NCBI RefSeq assembly: GCF_020509005.1
Contig: NC_063024.1
Span: 372,001 to 436,000, forward strand
Source of the DNA: Fulvia fulva
Taxonomy: Eukaryota; Ascomycota; Dothideomycetes; Mycosphaerellales; Mycosphaerellaceae
Direction of reading: 5' to 3'
Length of the DNA: 64,000 nt
Position 1 is the first letter of the stretch; every line of letters starts with the position of its first letter. This document shows positions 22,501 through 33,970 of the stretch, piece after piece. A program made the position numbers and the translations under genes. The notes beneath the pieces are model-generated. The model worked only from the letters and a program-made list of their open reading frames with translations, was not told the origin of the DNA and made no database searches.

Positions 22501-23202
22501 CAGATGTAATACCCCCAGCGGTAGTACAGCAGGAGTTTGTGCGCCCGCATGTGACGTCGGCAAATCACCATGTGGATCAACGAACTGCGTATGTATTCTC
22601 GAGCTACTCGCATGTCACGACTCCACAAGCTAACGGATTTATCGATAGTGCGATGATGATACCGAGACCTGTAACTCTGTGACGAAGTTGTGCGAGCCTA
22701 CCTCCACCTGCGTCGCGGATGACCGCGAGTGTATCTCTGATGAAAGCACTTGCGTAAGTATTCGAGAGCAGACACAAAGCATTTGATCATCAGACTGACC
22801 TCGCCTGTTCACGATCTATAGTGCAACGGAGCTTGCAACACAGTCGATAATGCACTTCTTGGTACCTGCGGTGCAATCTCAGCGACATGCCCAGTGGATC
22901 AGACGCCTTGCGGGGAGACAAACTGTGTACGTAGCTTTCCTGGCTCCACGATGGGACCTGACTGCTGAGCTAACATGATCTCTAACAGTGCTCTGCTACT
23001 AAAACTTGCGATGCCGATACGAAAGTGTGTGTGGACTGCCTGCCAGGGAGAGAGTTCTGCACTAAGAACTCAGACTGCGTAAGTCCTCTCGCAAACTTGT
23101 GATCGTTCAAAGCAACTGACAAACCTGTCTTCCGGCTTGTAGTGCAGTGGAGATTGCGTTAATCCCCTCTCAGCTGGAGTATGTGCGGAGCGCTCGAACT
23201 AG
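19593..23202 (+). CDS. Secreted cysteine-rich modular protein, 18 exons
   Basis: ATG 19,593 opens a signal peptide (IVTLAFGLLLASGSALA). Exons: 19593-19674, 19722-19999, 20049-20201, 20384-20536, 20586-20738, 20799-20933, 20994-21071, 21122-21229, 21288-21401, 21461-21595, 21650-21784, 21840-21980, 22035-22430, 22493-22588, 22649-22753, 22822-22926, 22989-23078, 23143-23202. All join in frame to 838 residues. Every exon from 3 on starts with a Cys codon and every junction after exon 2 is phase 0. Exons 3-5 are 51-residue modules (KYGE-C-KYG-C, KPDQCPNPQKYG, NCGQCGTK) whose NCGxCG-C pattern recalls Stig1-type repeats. Exons 10-13 share CSDQxLEC...KTCQPKVVCK...C. No enzyme motif or membrane anchor was seen. 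Function unknown; an extracellular, disulfide-rich surface, adhesive or effector role is only a guess. The stop at 23,200 may be premature. Confidence 0.85.
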
Positions 23203-24065
23203 AAACTGTGCCGTTGGCTCAGCGCAGGACCACAAGTGGCGGGTCATGTGTAAGTCATTCACGAGTTGCGGTTGCCCAGCATCGCTGACCCTTACCCCCC
23301 TCACAGTGCACCACGACCGCTGGATGATCACTGAGCAAGAGCCACGCGAGCGATGTTCAAGGCTAGGCAACCCCGGGGACTTACGCGAACGGGATGAATG
23401 TGAAGCTATGGATGATTCTACGCTATAATTCAGACAACGGTCCGCGACTTACGACTCTCTTCTCACTGCTTCATTCCTATTACTCGTGTTGTCATGGACA
23501 CTGGTCCGAAGTCACCGACGGGACAGGCAAAGCGGATCAGTGTCAAGGACACCACGTGTACCCGACAGAGGGGTGATGGTTAGCCTGCATTCCCGACCTC
23601 TACTTCGACTTCGAAGCGTAGTTCTGGGGACGATCGGTCAGTGGCCTTGCATGGAAACTCCGATTCGACTGGTGTCCCACGCGAGAACCACTCATAAGGC
23701 TTGCAGGTCTCCCAGAACGTGACTTTTTCCACTGCAGACCTGCTCAGTGCATTCCCTCGCCAGCGCAGCGGCGGAATGTTCCTCCAGCGCCGACATCGTC
23801 ATTGATACTGTTTGCTGGAACGATCTGCAGCTGCAAAAGGTAATCCTCCTTCCTCGGGTCCGGATTACTGATCATTGACATCGCCGCATATACGTTGTTC
23901 TCAGCATGCCTGTTCCGTGTGCTACCCTGCGAAACTCGCTCATTGAAATTGGATAACCAGACTCGATACTCCCAAGTAGGTACTTGCGTTAGTTCGTCTC
24001 CCTATGGTTCTGAACATCTCAGAATCCGACTGATGAGATCACAGCATTCTTGTTGAGGAACTACA
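23203..24065. other. Intergenic with possible relic 3' module
   Basis: At 23,247-23,306 a further TGT, gtaagt ... cag, TGC junction of the same type as in the upstream gene occurs, but out of frame with its last exon. Nothing else was recognised to 24,065. Confidence 0.4.
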
Positions 24066-25160
24066 ATGTCCTATCGATCAGTCGTTGTATTTGGCGGCAC
24101 TGGCGCCCAAGCCGGTCCTATCGTTCGTCGTAAGCACCAGGAGTCTACCACAAGCACCTGCTTCAATTGACCAAGACGACAAAAAGATCTCTCGGCAGCA
24201 GGAACCTTCAAAATTACAGTCCCCACGCGTAACACATCCTCAGACTCCGCAGAAGCTGTGGCCAAGTTGCCCAACGTAAAAGTAATACAGTCCGACTACA
24301 CTTCTGAACAAGGTCTCCGAACATCCTTCGCCGGTCAAGATGCCTGTTACTTCATCATCAACTCCTTCGACATCCGTGAGCCGGACGAGTACTTCTGGAC
24401 CATGCGAGCCTACGAGATCGCCGCACAAAGCGGTCTCAAGCACTTCGTCTACAGCGGAGCTCGGAATCGTCTTGCTGAGAATGGCTTCGATGAGGCGTAT
24501 CGCAACAGCCATAATGTTGTGAAGGCGCATATGTCAGACTGGTTGCAGCAGCAGAATAGCAAGATTTTGCCGTGGACGGTCGTCTATGGTGGTGTTTATG
24601 CCGAGATGTTAGGGAGTGCGCTCTTGCCGATGAAGCAAGGCGAGGAGTTTGTATTCGTTGCTCCAGTGCATGAGAACAGCGTCATTCCTCTGATGCCGTT
24701 GGAAAACTATGGCATCACAGTCACCCACATTCTGCAACACCCGAAGGACTTCATCGACGAGTTTGTCGACGCAGGAGCCACACCTTCCACCTTGCCCGAG
24801 ATCGTCGCAGCATTCGTTGCGACCACGAAGAAGAGTGCTCGATTCCAGCCCATTACACAAGATCAATGGTTCGAGGAAGCGGCGAACAAAGGCATGGATC
24901 CAGAAAGTCGATTTCCCAAGACTGCCAGCGCAGACGATCCGGCTACTTTTACGTTCAGAAAGTCGTTCGGATCATGGTGGAATATGTGGAGGGACAACAC
25001 TAAAGAGGTTGAGGATCGCGGTAGGACCAAGTCGGGTGATAAGCTGTTTGTTCCAGGTCGGATTGCCACCTTGTCAGAGTGGATGGAGAAGACGAACTAC
25101 CAAGCGGAGCCTAAGGAGCCGACTAAGATGAGGAGAGAAGCTGCTGCAAAATCTTCTTAG
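24066..25160 (+). CDS. NmrA-like NAD(P)-binding protein
   Basis: Exon 1 is 24,066-24,129 and exon 2 is 24,187-25,160, with a 57-bp intron (24,130-24,186); 345 residues. The N-terminus carries a Rossmann dinucleotide motif VVVFGGTGAQAG (GxxGxxG type). After the splice come LSAAGTFKITVPTRN and VIQSDYTSEQGL, then the FVYSGARN and YGGVYAEML stretches typical of the NmrA/HSCARG group of atypical short-chain dehydrogenases. These proteins lack the usual catalytic Tyr-x3-Lys and mostly act as redox sensors or regulators rather than enzymes. The C-terminal 60 residues are charged (RRE, KEPTK). Whether it is catalytic cannot be told from sequence. Confidence 0.83.
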
Positions 25161-26312
25161 TGGAGTATACAGAAGATGAAGGCGATTGATCAGCTGACTG
25201 CAGCTGACCAACGATAATCGCATACGTTTGTGAGAATCTCCAAGCTTGATCGTTACCACGTCTGTACATGGAGATGTCTGCTTCTTGAAGCCAAGCCATG
25301 ATTACTCCCTCAGCAAAAAGCCAAAAACGATCACCGCTGAGCAGGGACACAGAGGAGTCCTTCGAGCCTGCATTAGCAGTGTTATGCTGAAGTAGAGGTC
25401 CGGGATATCTCGCTTTGCCAGCTTGCGATTTTATGCTCTGAAAAAGTTTCAAGCTGGCATACCACTCGCCCAGTGGTGATCGTCAAAAATAGAAGAAACT
25501 TAATGGTATGTATAGGCTCTTCACGAGCGGGGTGTAGGCATATGACAGCGTCCCATCAACGATCGTGGAGATGCAAATGCGAACCATAATGCAGATGATC
25601 ACTGTCGTTCGGACAGCTGGATTCGTGCGTCTTTGTAGGCTGGCGAGATATGTGAACCCGCTACTGAGGCATGCTTGTCGTCCATATTGTGACAAGCTTA
25701 AGACATTTTAGTTCATCCTGTCGCAGAGCTGTCCGGTTAAGTCCAAACAGTGCGGTCGTTCTGTCCTAAGCCGCCGCATGAACAGTGGCGTACAAGTATG
25801 CGTTACCTCTGAGGTCCCAATGTGCATCGGCCGCTCGCGTTAGCAGGGACGCCTCAATGTCGCATGTTTGGGACTTGCGACCTGATGATCCTCTGCAACG
25901 CTGACAACCAGCAAGCCCCCGGGTTTGGTCTCGTTTCACAAATTCCGTGCAGTGCGATCACTATGATGCCCTCATTCATTCGTCCTGGTTCGGCATCATA
26001 GATTCCTTTCTGCTCAGCTCCTGGACATCCCAAAGCAATGCATTGGAGTGATCCAACCCTTGACAAAATCAGTCTGCTTCAAAGTCGCCCAAGACCCCCT
26101 CCATCATCTCAACATACCACATCTTCACTTCGACTCCAATACCCCAACATCATTCCAGACTGCACAGAGTGCCAGGAAACTGAAGCCACTTGAAGGACAG
26201 GGGCATACCGCTGCTGGCGCCTGGTCTGTGCGCTGGGTGGACCCACTTTGCAGAGATTTTTGTTAGTACCGTCATAAAGCACCGGAGTTCTTCAGCCCTC
26301 ATCAAGTCGATC
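25161..26312. other. Intergenic, nothing assigned
   Basis: No coding pattern was found in 1.15 kb before the tRNA gene. Confidence 0.4.
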
Positions 26313-26386
26313 GCTTTCATGGTGTAGTTGGTTATCACGTCTGTCTAACACACAGAAGGTCTTCAGTTCAAGTCTGGATGAAAGTA
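26313..26386 (+). tRNA. tRNA-Val (AAC), intronless
   Basis: The 74 nt fold fully. Acceptor GCTTTCA pairs with TGAAAGT (one G-U). The D arm stem is GTG/CAC, the anticodon stem TCTGT/ACAGA with loop CTAACAC (anticodon AAC), the variable loop AGGTC, and the T arm TTCAG/CTGGA with loop TTCAAGT. No CCA is encoded. There is no T-run within about 60 nt downstream, so the Pol III terminator is weak or further on. Confidence 0.93.
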
Positions 26387-27211
26387 TCGGAGTGCTGTGG
26401 CACTGCTGATGATTGCCATCGATTTAGCGTCGACCGAATGGTCGGCTCCCTTTTTGCACTTTTTGGCTGACACGAATGACGTACAGCTTTTTTGATGTTT
26501 GGAGAAACAAGCCGTTGATAAGGGCGTTCGAATGGTTGTGTCCCGGTCTTGATGGCATCGATAAGCGTCGAGATATCGGCATCGAAGGCAAGAGGTGAAA
26601 ACAACTTTTTGCATAAAAGTCTGTTGGCAGCCATTGGTCTTGACCACGGCCAGTCGCAGAGACCTCCATCATCTCGAAAGGTCTTACATTTCATTCTTTC
26701 TTCGTCGAACTTTGAGCTTCGGCCGGGCGAACTTGTGGAAGATCCATTCCAGATGGCGAAGTCGGTACACCAGGTGGAACCTTTAGCTTCGTCTCAGGAG
26801 CCCTTAGAGAAAGCAGTTGGTCTTTGATCGATTGCGCTACAAGTATCAGGGTATCAAGCTAAGAGTCATCAGCTATATTATCATCAAGCGTAGCTTCCTG
26901 CAAAGCTACGTCGATGCACTCGCCATGCTGGGTCTCGGGTCTGTTGGTATTTTAACGTCTTTTCTTACGGTCGTCAAATGCTCGCTCGTTCAGTGATCTA
27001 AACTGTGTGGCCGGGGAGCTCGTCCGACAGAAAGGTCGATGGGGAGAAGTGTTCGTGTGATCAGTCCGCAACGGTGTAGCCACTTCGTTCGCCGCGAAAG
27101 CCGGTGGCCGAAATGCAGGGCTGACATAATGATGATCATGACCACGTGATGTCGTGCCATTCCTGTTTGGCAGTATGTCTCCGTGATGTCGTTGTCATTC
27201 GTATCTTCCGC
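26387..27211. other. Intergenic, nothing assigned
   Basis: No gene recognised. TTTTT runs occur near 26,450. Confidence 0.4.
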
Positions 27212-28569
27212 TCAAGCAGCCTTCTTCTCATTAATGTGCTTGCTCTCACTCTGCTCCGTTTCCGCCGTCCAGGGATGTTTGATCGTCAGACACCAGATAT
27301 CCAGGTAGTCGCAAATCGTCACAATCACATCCACCACGAAGCTTGCATAGATGCCGAACCCCAGGCCCAAGCATGTGAACATGAAGGCAACCTGGTAGAC
27401 ACCATCTCCGAGCGAGCTGTACCAGCCGAAGTTGAACCTCTCCAGGAGGACGGGCCCGAGAGAGTCCAGGACACCGTAAAGCAATGGCAGGGCGATGACG
27501 TTCTGGTATGGGAACAGTGACTTCGTGAGATGTGCCGTGATCATCTGGCCGACACTGTAGGCATTGATCAAGCCTGCGTAGAGGACGAAGGGGATGAGGT
27601 GGTCTCGAAGGATGGTCGGCTGCAGAGCCAGGTATGCTGCGATCAGACCCCAGGAGGCGAAGAACGGGACCAAGCCGAACAACGCTTCTTGCGGATTCTC
27701 ACCACGCTTTCGTTTGGCCGCCATGACGTTGTTGGCACTGTTCAAGTATTAGCAAATGTCCATTCGAGAGCGTGTATTCTGACTGACCTGTCCAGCAAAG
27801 TAAACACCAACACAACCCCGCCATACACCATATAAAAGTCCCCAAAATCCATCGTATACACCAGCTCCGGCATCCACTCGGACCTCGGAACCCCCAAGGC
27901 CCACAACATCGGCTGCTGCCAATAGCTTCCACCTCCCATATACGCCGTGACCCCATACACCACACAAAGCGTCAAGATCCCCTCCACAGGACCCGAGATA
28001 TACCCCAACGTAAGCGTCTTCGTATGATACTCATCCCAAGTTTGCACGTAAAATGTAAGCAAACATGCAAAAAGCACCAACACAGTCCTCCACGCCTGTC
28101 CGAAGTTCATCGCCGCCGCGAATAAGAGCACCTCCAAGCTCGTATTCAACGCGTCGACGCCATGATCGAAGAGTTCTCCCAAGGGCCCACTCTGGTTCGT
28201 CCGTCTCGCTTGGCTTCCATCAATAGCATCAAGGGATTGGTACAGGAAGAGCCCAATAGACCAGCTGGCGTAGACCCATGAGGGGCAGTCTTGATCCAGA
28301 TTGGGGCTGAAGTAGAGCATTGTAAGGATGTTGACTATGACGAAGCCGAAGCCTGTCAGAGTGATGGCGTTGGGAGCCATGGAGAGGGGGAAGAGTTTGA
28401 TGATTTGCGACCACCAGTATGGTTTCAGGACATATCGGGAGACCAGACTTTTGTCCACGCCTGTGAGTGATCAGCTTCGTTTTATGTTATCGTAGGGGTG
28501 GTTGGAGGTGTACCTACCAGAGTACTCATACTCCTTCAGGCGTGGGAGTTGTTCTTGCCTGATGTACAT
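27212..28569 (-). CDS. Choline/ethanolamine phosphotransferase (CDP-alcohol type)
   Basis: This enzyme performs the last step of the Kennedy pathway: CDP-choline or CDP-ethanolamine plus diacylglycerol gives phosphatidylcholine or phosphatidylethanolamine in the ER membrane. Three exons: 28,569-28,518 (MYIRQEQLPRLKEYEYS), 28,460-27,788 and 27,737-27,212, with introns of 57 and 50 bp; 416 residues. The CDP-alcohol signature DG-x2-AR-x8-G-x3-D-x3-D is complete (DGSQARRTNQSGPLGELFD, then HGVD). The opening motif, the VSRYVLKPYWW block and seven to ten hydrophobic helices fit yeast Cpt1/Ept1. Sequence alone does not separate choline from ethanolamine preference. It is divergent from the Zn2Cys6 gene. 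Confidence 0.92.
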
Positions 28570-29076
28570 TTTTGCTGCTGTGTCTCAGTCGCGATAAGAA
28601 GGATATCAGTACATTCAGTACATTCAAAAGATCTGCCGAACGGGAAGATCTCAAGGCAATGTTGTCGTCGGTGAGATGAGGAATAACAGGTCACGACACG
28701 TGAAAGAACGCGTTGGAAAGATTCCGAAAGGCGCGTCACTTTTCGCTGTCGGCAGTCGGCAGCTAGAACCTAAAGTGCTGGGACTTGGCATCTGCATAGC
28801 ATCTTCTGCAGAACGACTCGCTCTCACATTGACCCTTGTGCTATGTCGACCTGCTCCTACTCAAGGCAGTGGGCAGTGTACCCGTATCCTTTGACAGCAC
28901 ATTGAAGGCACCGCGGCCGCACATCAAAGCTTAATTGCGTAGGTAATCAAAGTAAATCTTGACTCCCCCGGCATCGTGGTCCGCGGCGCCCGCACCACTT
29001 GATCCTATACTCATCTCGCCCACTTCATGGGCCGACCATTTCCTTCGTGGGGAGTGGCATTCAGACGTTGCAGCGT
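28570..29076. promoter_or_regulatory. Shared divergent promoter
   Basis: This is a 507-bp gap between the phosphotransferase and Zn2Cys6 genes. No specific site was identified. Confidence 0.35.
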
Positions 29077-30543
29077 ATGGGTAGCATGGCACCACGTCTG
29101 AGCCATAAGAAGACGCGCACCGTACGTATCACCACACGACCGTCTCATATGTTGTTGCTGACGCCCCGGATCTGTAGGGCTGTATACGGTGTAAGGCTCG
29201 GAAGGTGAAGGTAAGCTATATCGATGAAACTTCGCTATCGGATTCGTACTGATTGATGGCAGTGCGACGAAGCGCGACCAAAATGCGGTGCATGTACCCG
29301 CCACGCTGTGCATTGCGAGTACCCTCCGTCTCCGTATGCAGACCACCGGAGTCCCTCCCAAAATGGAGCCGGCGAAAGTTCCGCCGAGCACATCATGGAG
29401 ATGCGGCTGATGCACGAATGGATCGTGTATACTTGCCACACCTTGTCTACAACCTGGGAGTTCTGGAAGTATCAAGCGCCTCTACTAGCCTTCGAGCATC
29501 GATATGTTTTGGACGCAATGCTGGCTGTGACAGCGCTGTATGCATCCCGGCAGAAGCCGCGGGTCTGGTCTTCGCTCGAAGGGAAGATGTATGACGTCGG
29601 CGACGATGATTCTAACAGCACTCCCATCATCGAGGCGGCGCTGCAGAATGGCTGGAAGAAAGCGACACAATCTCGGCAGTATCAGCTTGGTGCGCCAGGT
29701 CCGCAGCACATTATTGTAAGGTCGGACAATGCTGGTGAGATGCTGGAAATCTCAAGAAAGTACTTCGCTCGTGCCTTAGAGGGGCATCAACGGGCGGTGG
29801 CGAATATCACGAAAGACAATGCTAGAGCATCGTACCTCTGCTCAATCCTGGTCTGCTACTACTCGTTATTCACACTGAGTGAAGGCTCAGATGAGAACGA
29901 CTCACTAATGCTGGATCCAATGAAGTGGTTCAGGTTGTCTCGCGGGACTGTCTTCATCATCGAGCAGTGGCGTGAAATATCAGGGGAAACCTGGTTTGCT
30001 GAAGGTAAGCACCGTCGGGATATCTTGATGGCTTGAACCATGACTGATCTCGGTACAGCTGGCGGCATGTACGGCGAACCAGATCTCTCAGACAGCGAGG
30101 AGCTGTTCCGTCCGATACACCAAGAACCCTTCAAATACCTGCTCGCCCCAGTCAACGGCGAAGAGATTGCCGACGAAGACCGCGAAGCCTACGAACACAC
30201 GGTCGCATACATTGGCCTGATGTACAAGGGCATCGTACAAAATCTCGACTCTCCTCTAGCGACTGGCCGTAGAGTCATCGCAATGCCTGCCAGAGTGCCT
30301 CTCCGCTTTGGAGACTTGGTGGAAGCGAACCAGCCGCGAGCTATCGCTGTCCTCGCGCATTGTTTCGCGTCGATGAAGCTGGCTGAAGAACGATTTCCGT
30401 GGTTCAAGGGGATTGCTGATCAACAGGTTTCGAAGGCGTGTGTGGCGTTGCCGGAATCGTGGAGCGCGATGGCACAGTGGCCGCTTGAGGTGGTGAGGAG
30501 TGGGAGTGGGATTGGTCGTGTAAGTGAAGGGAAGCCGTCATGA
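29077..30543 (+). CDS. Zn2Cys6 transcription factor
   Basis: Four exons: 29,077-29,121, 29,178-29,210, 29,263-30,004 and 30,059-30,543; 434 residues. Two introns (56 and 52 bp) cut the zinc cluster into three parts. The spliced cluster is GCIRCKARKVK then CDEARPKCGACTRH then AVHCEYP, the C-x2-C-x6-C-x6-C-x2-C-x6-C binuclear form. A short linker leads to LMHEWIVYTCHTLS, the start of the regulatory domain found in Upc2-like and many other fungal regulators. The rest is alpha-helical with an acidic stretch (EPDLSDSEELF). It should bind DNA in the nucleus. Targets are unknown and the neighbours do not form a cluster. Confidence 0.85.
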
Positions 30544-30719
30544 GTGTGCCTTCCTGGAACTGCAGCTCGCGTAACGCTAGTGCGCGCGACGTTGACAAGG
30601 ATGTCGGATGGCAGCTGCTTTCACGCCCTTCCTTCTTCTTCTTCCAACGCAACTTTGCTACTCAGCAACAACACAACAGCGCACTACACACAGTCGTCCA
30701 GCATACCGAAGCCACTATT

Positions 30720-31829
30720 ATGGCCACAACCAATACGCTCGCCACTTTGCCGGCTGAGATGTCCGAAAGAATCGCTCAAGCTGCCGACAAGTTTGATCTA
30801 CCTGCACTTCGTCTAGTGTCTCGAGAGTGTGACACCAAGTCACTGCGCACAATTACGCAGGCTCACTTCACGCGCCGCAGCGTGCTACTGATGGACGTCG
30901 CAAGTCTGGAAGACGCCATCTACCTCTCCAAACATGGCATTTTTGGCAAAGCTGTTCAGCACTTGTCCATCTGCATGGATGACATGCCACCAATACCCGA
31001 CGGTCCCAGGCAGTACTCGCTACCTCTCAAGAAGGCGGACCGTACCAAGGCAGGCAACTTTCACAACGCTCTCCTGCAGCGCGCCGTGTCCAGAGCCTCC
31101 AACGCTGCTTTCAATGCACTGACCGTGCTGCTGCTGCATCTTCGGAACAACGTCACCACGATCGACATCGCCGACATCTTCACCGTTGTCAACCAGGACA
31201 AAGAGCGAGCGCCAGCCATGGACGACGATACTCGCGAGTTCTTGACCATCCCAAATCGCGACGAGCTTGAGATGTTTTTCAACTTCATCCTAGAAGCTCT
31301 CGCCGCGACAGAGGTACCGATCCAAGAGCTGAGGATCCGCCAGAGATACCTAATCTTACAGCCGGATCGGATTAAGGAGAAGAGGATGTTTTCGAAGGTT
31401 ATGATGACAATCAAGACTTTGGAGCTCGCCACTTGCGTAGAGGAAGGCGCGATCACCACTGACATCGACGACTTCGTCAAAGTCCTGGCCTCAGCGCCCG
31501 TACTGCAAAATCTGAAGCTCAAAGTTGCCAGCGAAAACTACCATTGCTGGCATCTTGACGACTTCGACGCGGACTCGACGACCCTTGTGCAATTGATCAC
31601 CCTGCGACAATTCCAGAAACTGGAGCGCTTCATCATCAAAGGTGCCACTCTTGGCGCTCGCGCGATTGCGGGCTGGGCGAAGAAGCAGCTGGCCCTTTGC
31701 TACCTCGAGCTGGATCATATCACGCTTCAGGACGCTTATCAGCTTGAGTCAGAGTACGGCGATGTGAGAGAGGCAATCACGCGGCTAAGTGGCTCGGCAG
31801 ATGTCAAGATGGGTCGCTTCATTGGTTAG
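30720..31829 (+). CDS. F-box protein, paralogue of the 7,740 gene
   Basis: The frame begins upstream, but the likely start is ATG 30,720 (MATTNTLATLPAEMSERIAQ), giving 369 residues. Residues about 8-45 are a degenerate F-box (LPAEMSERIAQ...DLPALRLVSREC). The following HFTRRSVLLMDVASLEDAIYLSKH parallels the same region of the gene at 7,740-9,338. The C-terminal part has repeated leucine-rich strands such as LKLKVASENYHCWHL and LCYLELDHITLQDAY. It probably acts as a substrate receptor of a ubiquitin ligase, by family rule. It has no membrane helix. The substrate is unknown. Confidence 0.75.
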   Translation: MATTNTLATLPAEMSERIAQAADKFDLPALRLVSRECDTKSLRTITQAHFTRRSVLLMDVASLEDAIYLSKHGIFGKAVQHLSICMDDMPPIPDGPRQYSLPLKKADRTKAGNFHNALLQRAVSRASNAAFNALTVLLLHLRNNVTTIDIADIFTVVNQDKERAPAMDDDTREFLTIPNRDELEMFFNFILEALAATEVPIQELRIRQRYLILQPDRIKEKRMFSKVMMTIKTLELATCVEEGAITTDIDDFVKVLASAPVLQNLKLKVASENYHCWHLDDFDADSTTLVQLITLRQFQKLERFIIKGATLGARAIAGWAKKQLALCYLELDHITLQDAYQLESEYGDVREAITRLSGSADVKMGRFIG

Positions 31830-31971
31830 GAATGACAGTCCGCGATAACGGCATTCTTCATAGAACGAAGTAACAAGCGGAGGAGCGCTGCACATTGGCG
31901 CGAGCGACAAATGTGACCACCAGACTGAGTGGAGAGCCCAGCTCTTGTCCACAAAATACTAGCAATTCTAA

Positions 31972-33045
31972 TCACAAACTCATATCATCCCACACCTCCT
32001 TATCCCGTTTCGCAAGCGCGAATGGCAATATATGACACCCGCCCTCAACCCCATCCGGACACACATCCTTTCTATCCAAGCCCTTAAAAGCCGGCCCCGT
32101 CGGTCCTCCAACATATTCACACAACGCATCGATTCCAAAAGCGCACTTCTGCCTCTCATCATCTTCAGGAATCTTAGCATCACCCCAGTGGCCTGTGAAG
32201 TAAAGCCAATTGGTCGGTTCGTCGTTGTAAGGCGCGAAGCTCTTCGACGAAACATCGTAGCTGTAGTAATACGCCGAAGCAATCGGATCCCAGAGCGCGC
32301 CAGCATCAGTGTGGTCCTCAATCGGTCCAAACGGTAAGTTCACCCCCGGAATCGTATGATCGTGATTCCCATCCGTGGCATAATTCGCATGCGTCCCATT
32401 CGCTACATACACCAAAGGTCTCACACCATCGGCCCCCTTTTTGGTCGCCTGGTAGGTAAACGCCTGGCCCCGAGAGTGCTGACTATACCAGATCGCCTGC
32501 GGGACTCCAGCCACGAAACGGACCATGGTGTGTTCCCAGTCGCCTACGTGGTTGCCCACGTTGAGACCGAAATACACCCCGCCGAAATCGAAGGCGTAGA
32601 AGTAGAAGTAGAAGGCGTCGAGGATGCCGCCGCCCTTCTGGACTGTGATGACGGCTGATGAGGTGGCGCCGTTGGTTTTGCCTTGTGCATCGGGCAGTAC
32701 GCCGTACAGGTACTCGGGTCTGGGGTCGGTTGTGGGGTCGGCGTTGGAGGTTAGGAAGATGTCTTCGCCGCCTGGCGAGCCTGAGTTGGCGATGGTGTTG
32801 AGGTTGTTGAGGTTATCGAGGGTCAGGGGGTTAGGACCGGCTGTGGTTGTGGTGCGGTTGATGGCTGGGTGGGTATTGAATAGCTGCGTCGAGATGTCGG
32901 AAGGGTTGTATTTCTCTTCTGTGTGGAGGTATGCGATGGGTGCGAACTTGACGACGAAGTCGGGGACGTTGGAGGGTGCTTGACGGGGTTCTAGAGGTGC
33001 TGCTGTTGCTGTGAGAGCTAAGCTCAGGAGAGCGAGGGAGAGCAT
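31972..33045 (-). CDS. Secreted Vps62-like protein
   Basis: This is a single exon of 357 residues with a clear signal peptide (MLSLALLSLALTATA) and a dibasic-like PLEPRQ site after it. It matches the Vps62 family: FAPIAYLHTEEKYNPSD near the start, FDFGGVYFGLNVGNHVGDWEH in the middle, then MVRF, YVANGTHANYA and a C-terminal FTGHWGDAKIP. Despite the yeast name (vacuolar sorting), many filamentous fungi carry secreted single-domain members of unknown function. Conserved His and Asp residues (NHVGDWEH, GTHANY) might bind a metal, which is speculation. The last 20 residues are basic-acidic and probably disordered. Confidence 0.82.
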   Translation of the reverse strand: MLSLALLSLALTATAAPLEPRQAPSNVPDFVVKFAPIAYLHTEEKYNPSDISTQLFNTHPAINRTTTTAGPNPLTLDNLNNLNTIANSGSPGGEDIFLTSNADPTTDPRPEYLYGVLPDAQGKTNGATSSAVITVQKGGGILDAFYFYFYAFDFGGVYFGLNVGNHVGDWEHTMVRFVAGVPQAIWYSQHSRGQAFTYQATKKGADGVRPLVYVANGTHANYATDGNHDHTIPGVNLPFGPIEDHTDAGALWDPIASAYYYSYDVSSKSFAPYNDEPTNWLYFTGHWGDAKIPEDDERQKCAFGIDALCEYVGGPTGPAFKGLDRKDVCPDGVEGGCHILPFALAKRDKEVWDDMSL

Positions 33046-33970
33046 GTTTGCTGGACTCGAGCGGAAGGCCGATATACTGCTGTGAACTACATACGAAACA
33101 AACGACGAACGACCTTACCATATGTACCCGCACGCTCTGCTTCCAAGCACCGTGTGACAACCACCATACAGCCACATCTAACTTCCACCAGCCCCCAAAC
33201 CACCGGAGAAGCATCCAAGTCCCAACCACGATCTGCACCACCCACATCTGCACAGCACAGCGTCCCAAACCAACAAAGCGAATCATACGCACACGAGAGG
33301 CACAGAGGGACATGGCGCATAAAAGGCTGATACCGTGCAGAGTCCCGTAGCGTACTGTACATCGACCAAGCAGAGCACCTAGATCAGCATACGGCAGTGG
33401 GTCGTGATGCAGCGATCGGATGCGCACCGTCGGACCTGCAGAACAGAGGACATGCGTATGACGATCATCTGGGAGGGTTTGGAGGGTGAGGTCGAAGCTG
33501 TTTGAAGTGTGGTGTCCACGATGGTTGGAGCTTCGTTTTGATTGGCGCGCATAGCGCAATGCGGGAGCTGTGACTGTGGTACGGATCTTGCACGCCCGCT
33601 GCAACACAACCAAGGTACGGAGACAGGACCAGTCTCGGCAGGTCGATTTGCTTCTAGATTCAGACTCCATTTGATGTTGCAGAGCGTAGAAAGTATCCCG
33701 ATGAGAGAAGTTGATCTTGCTGCGAAAGTTGCACGCTAAAGCGTGCTGATATTGATGTTGATATTGATCGCCACTTCTGCATCCTTGTCGCGAGGGTATT
33801 AGAGACACACAGTCACGCTGCTTGGGCCGACTTTGTACATTTCTAGCATTAACTCCGTTGCGCTTTTTCCACATGACCTTACCTTTTGACGTTGCTTCTG
33901 TACATTGTACATAAACGTCCTCGCCGTCAACGAGGGCCCTGCCATTTCCGCCAACACCTGCCGCCTGCAT
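33046..33970. other. Intergenic, nothing assigned
   Basis: This is the promoter side of the Vps62-like gene and the 3' side of ERG4. Minus-strand frames here give no recognisable protein. Confidence 0.4.

Noticed and set aside
32831..33970. 379-codon minus-strand frame
   Set aside because: It overlaps the Vps62-like gene in another frame and the upstream part is low-quality sequence without family resemblance.
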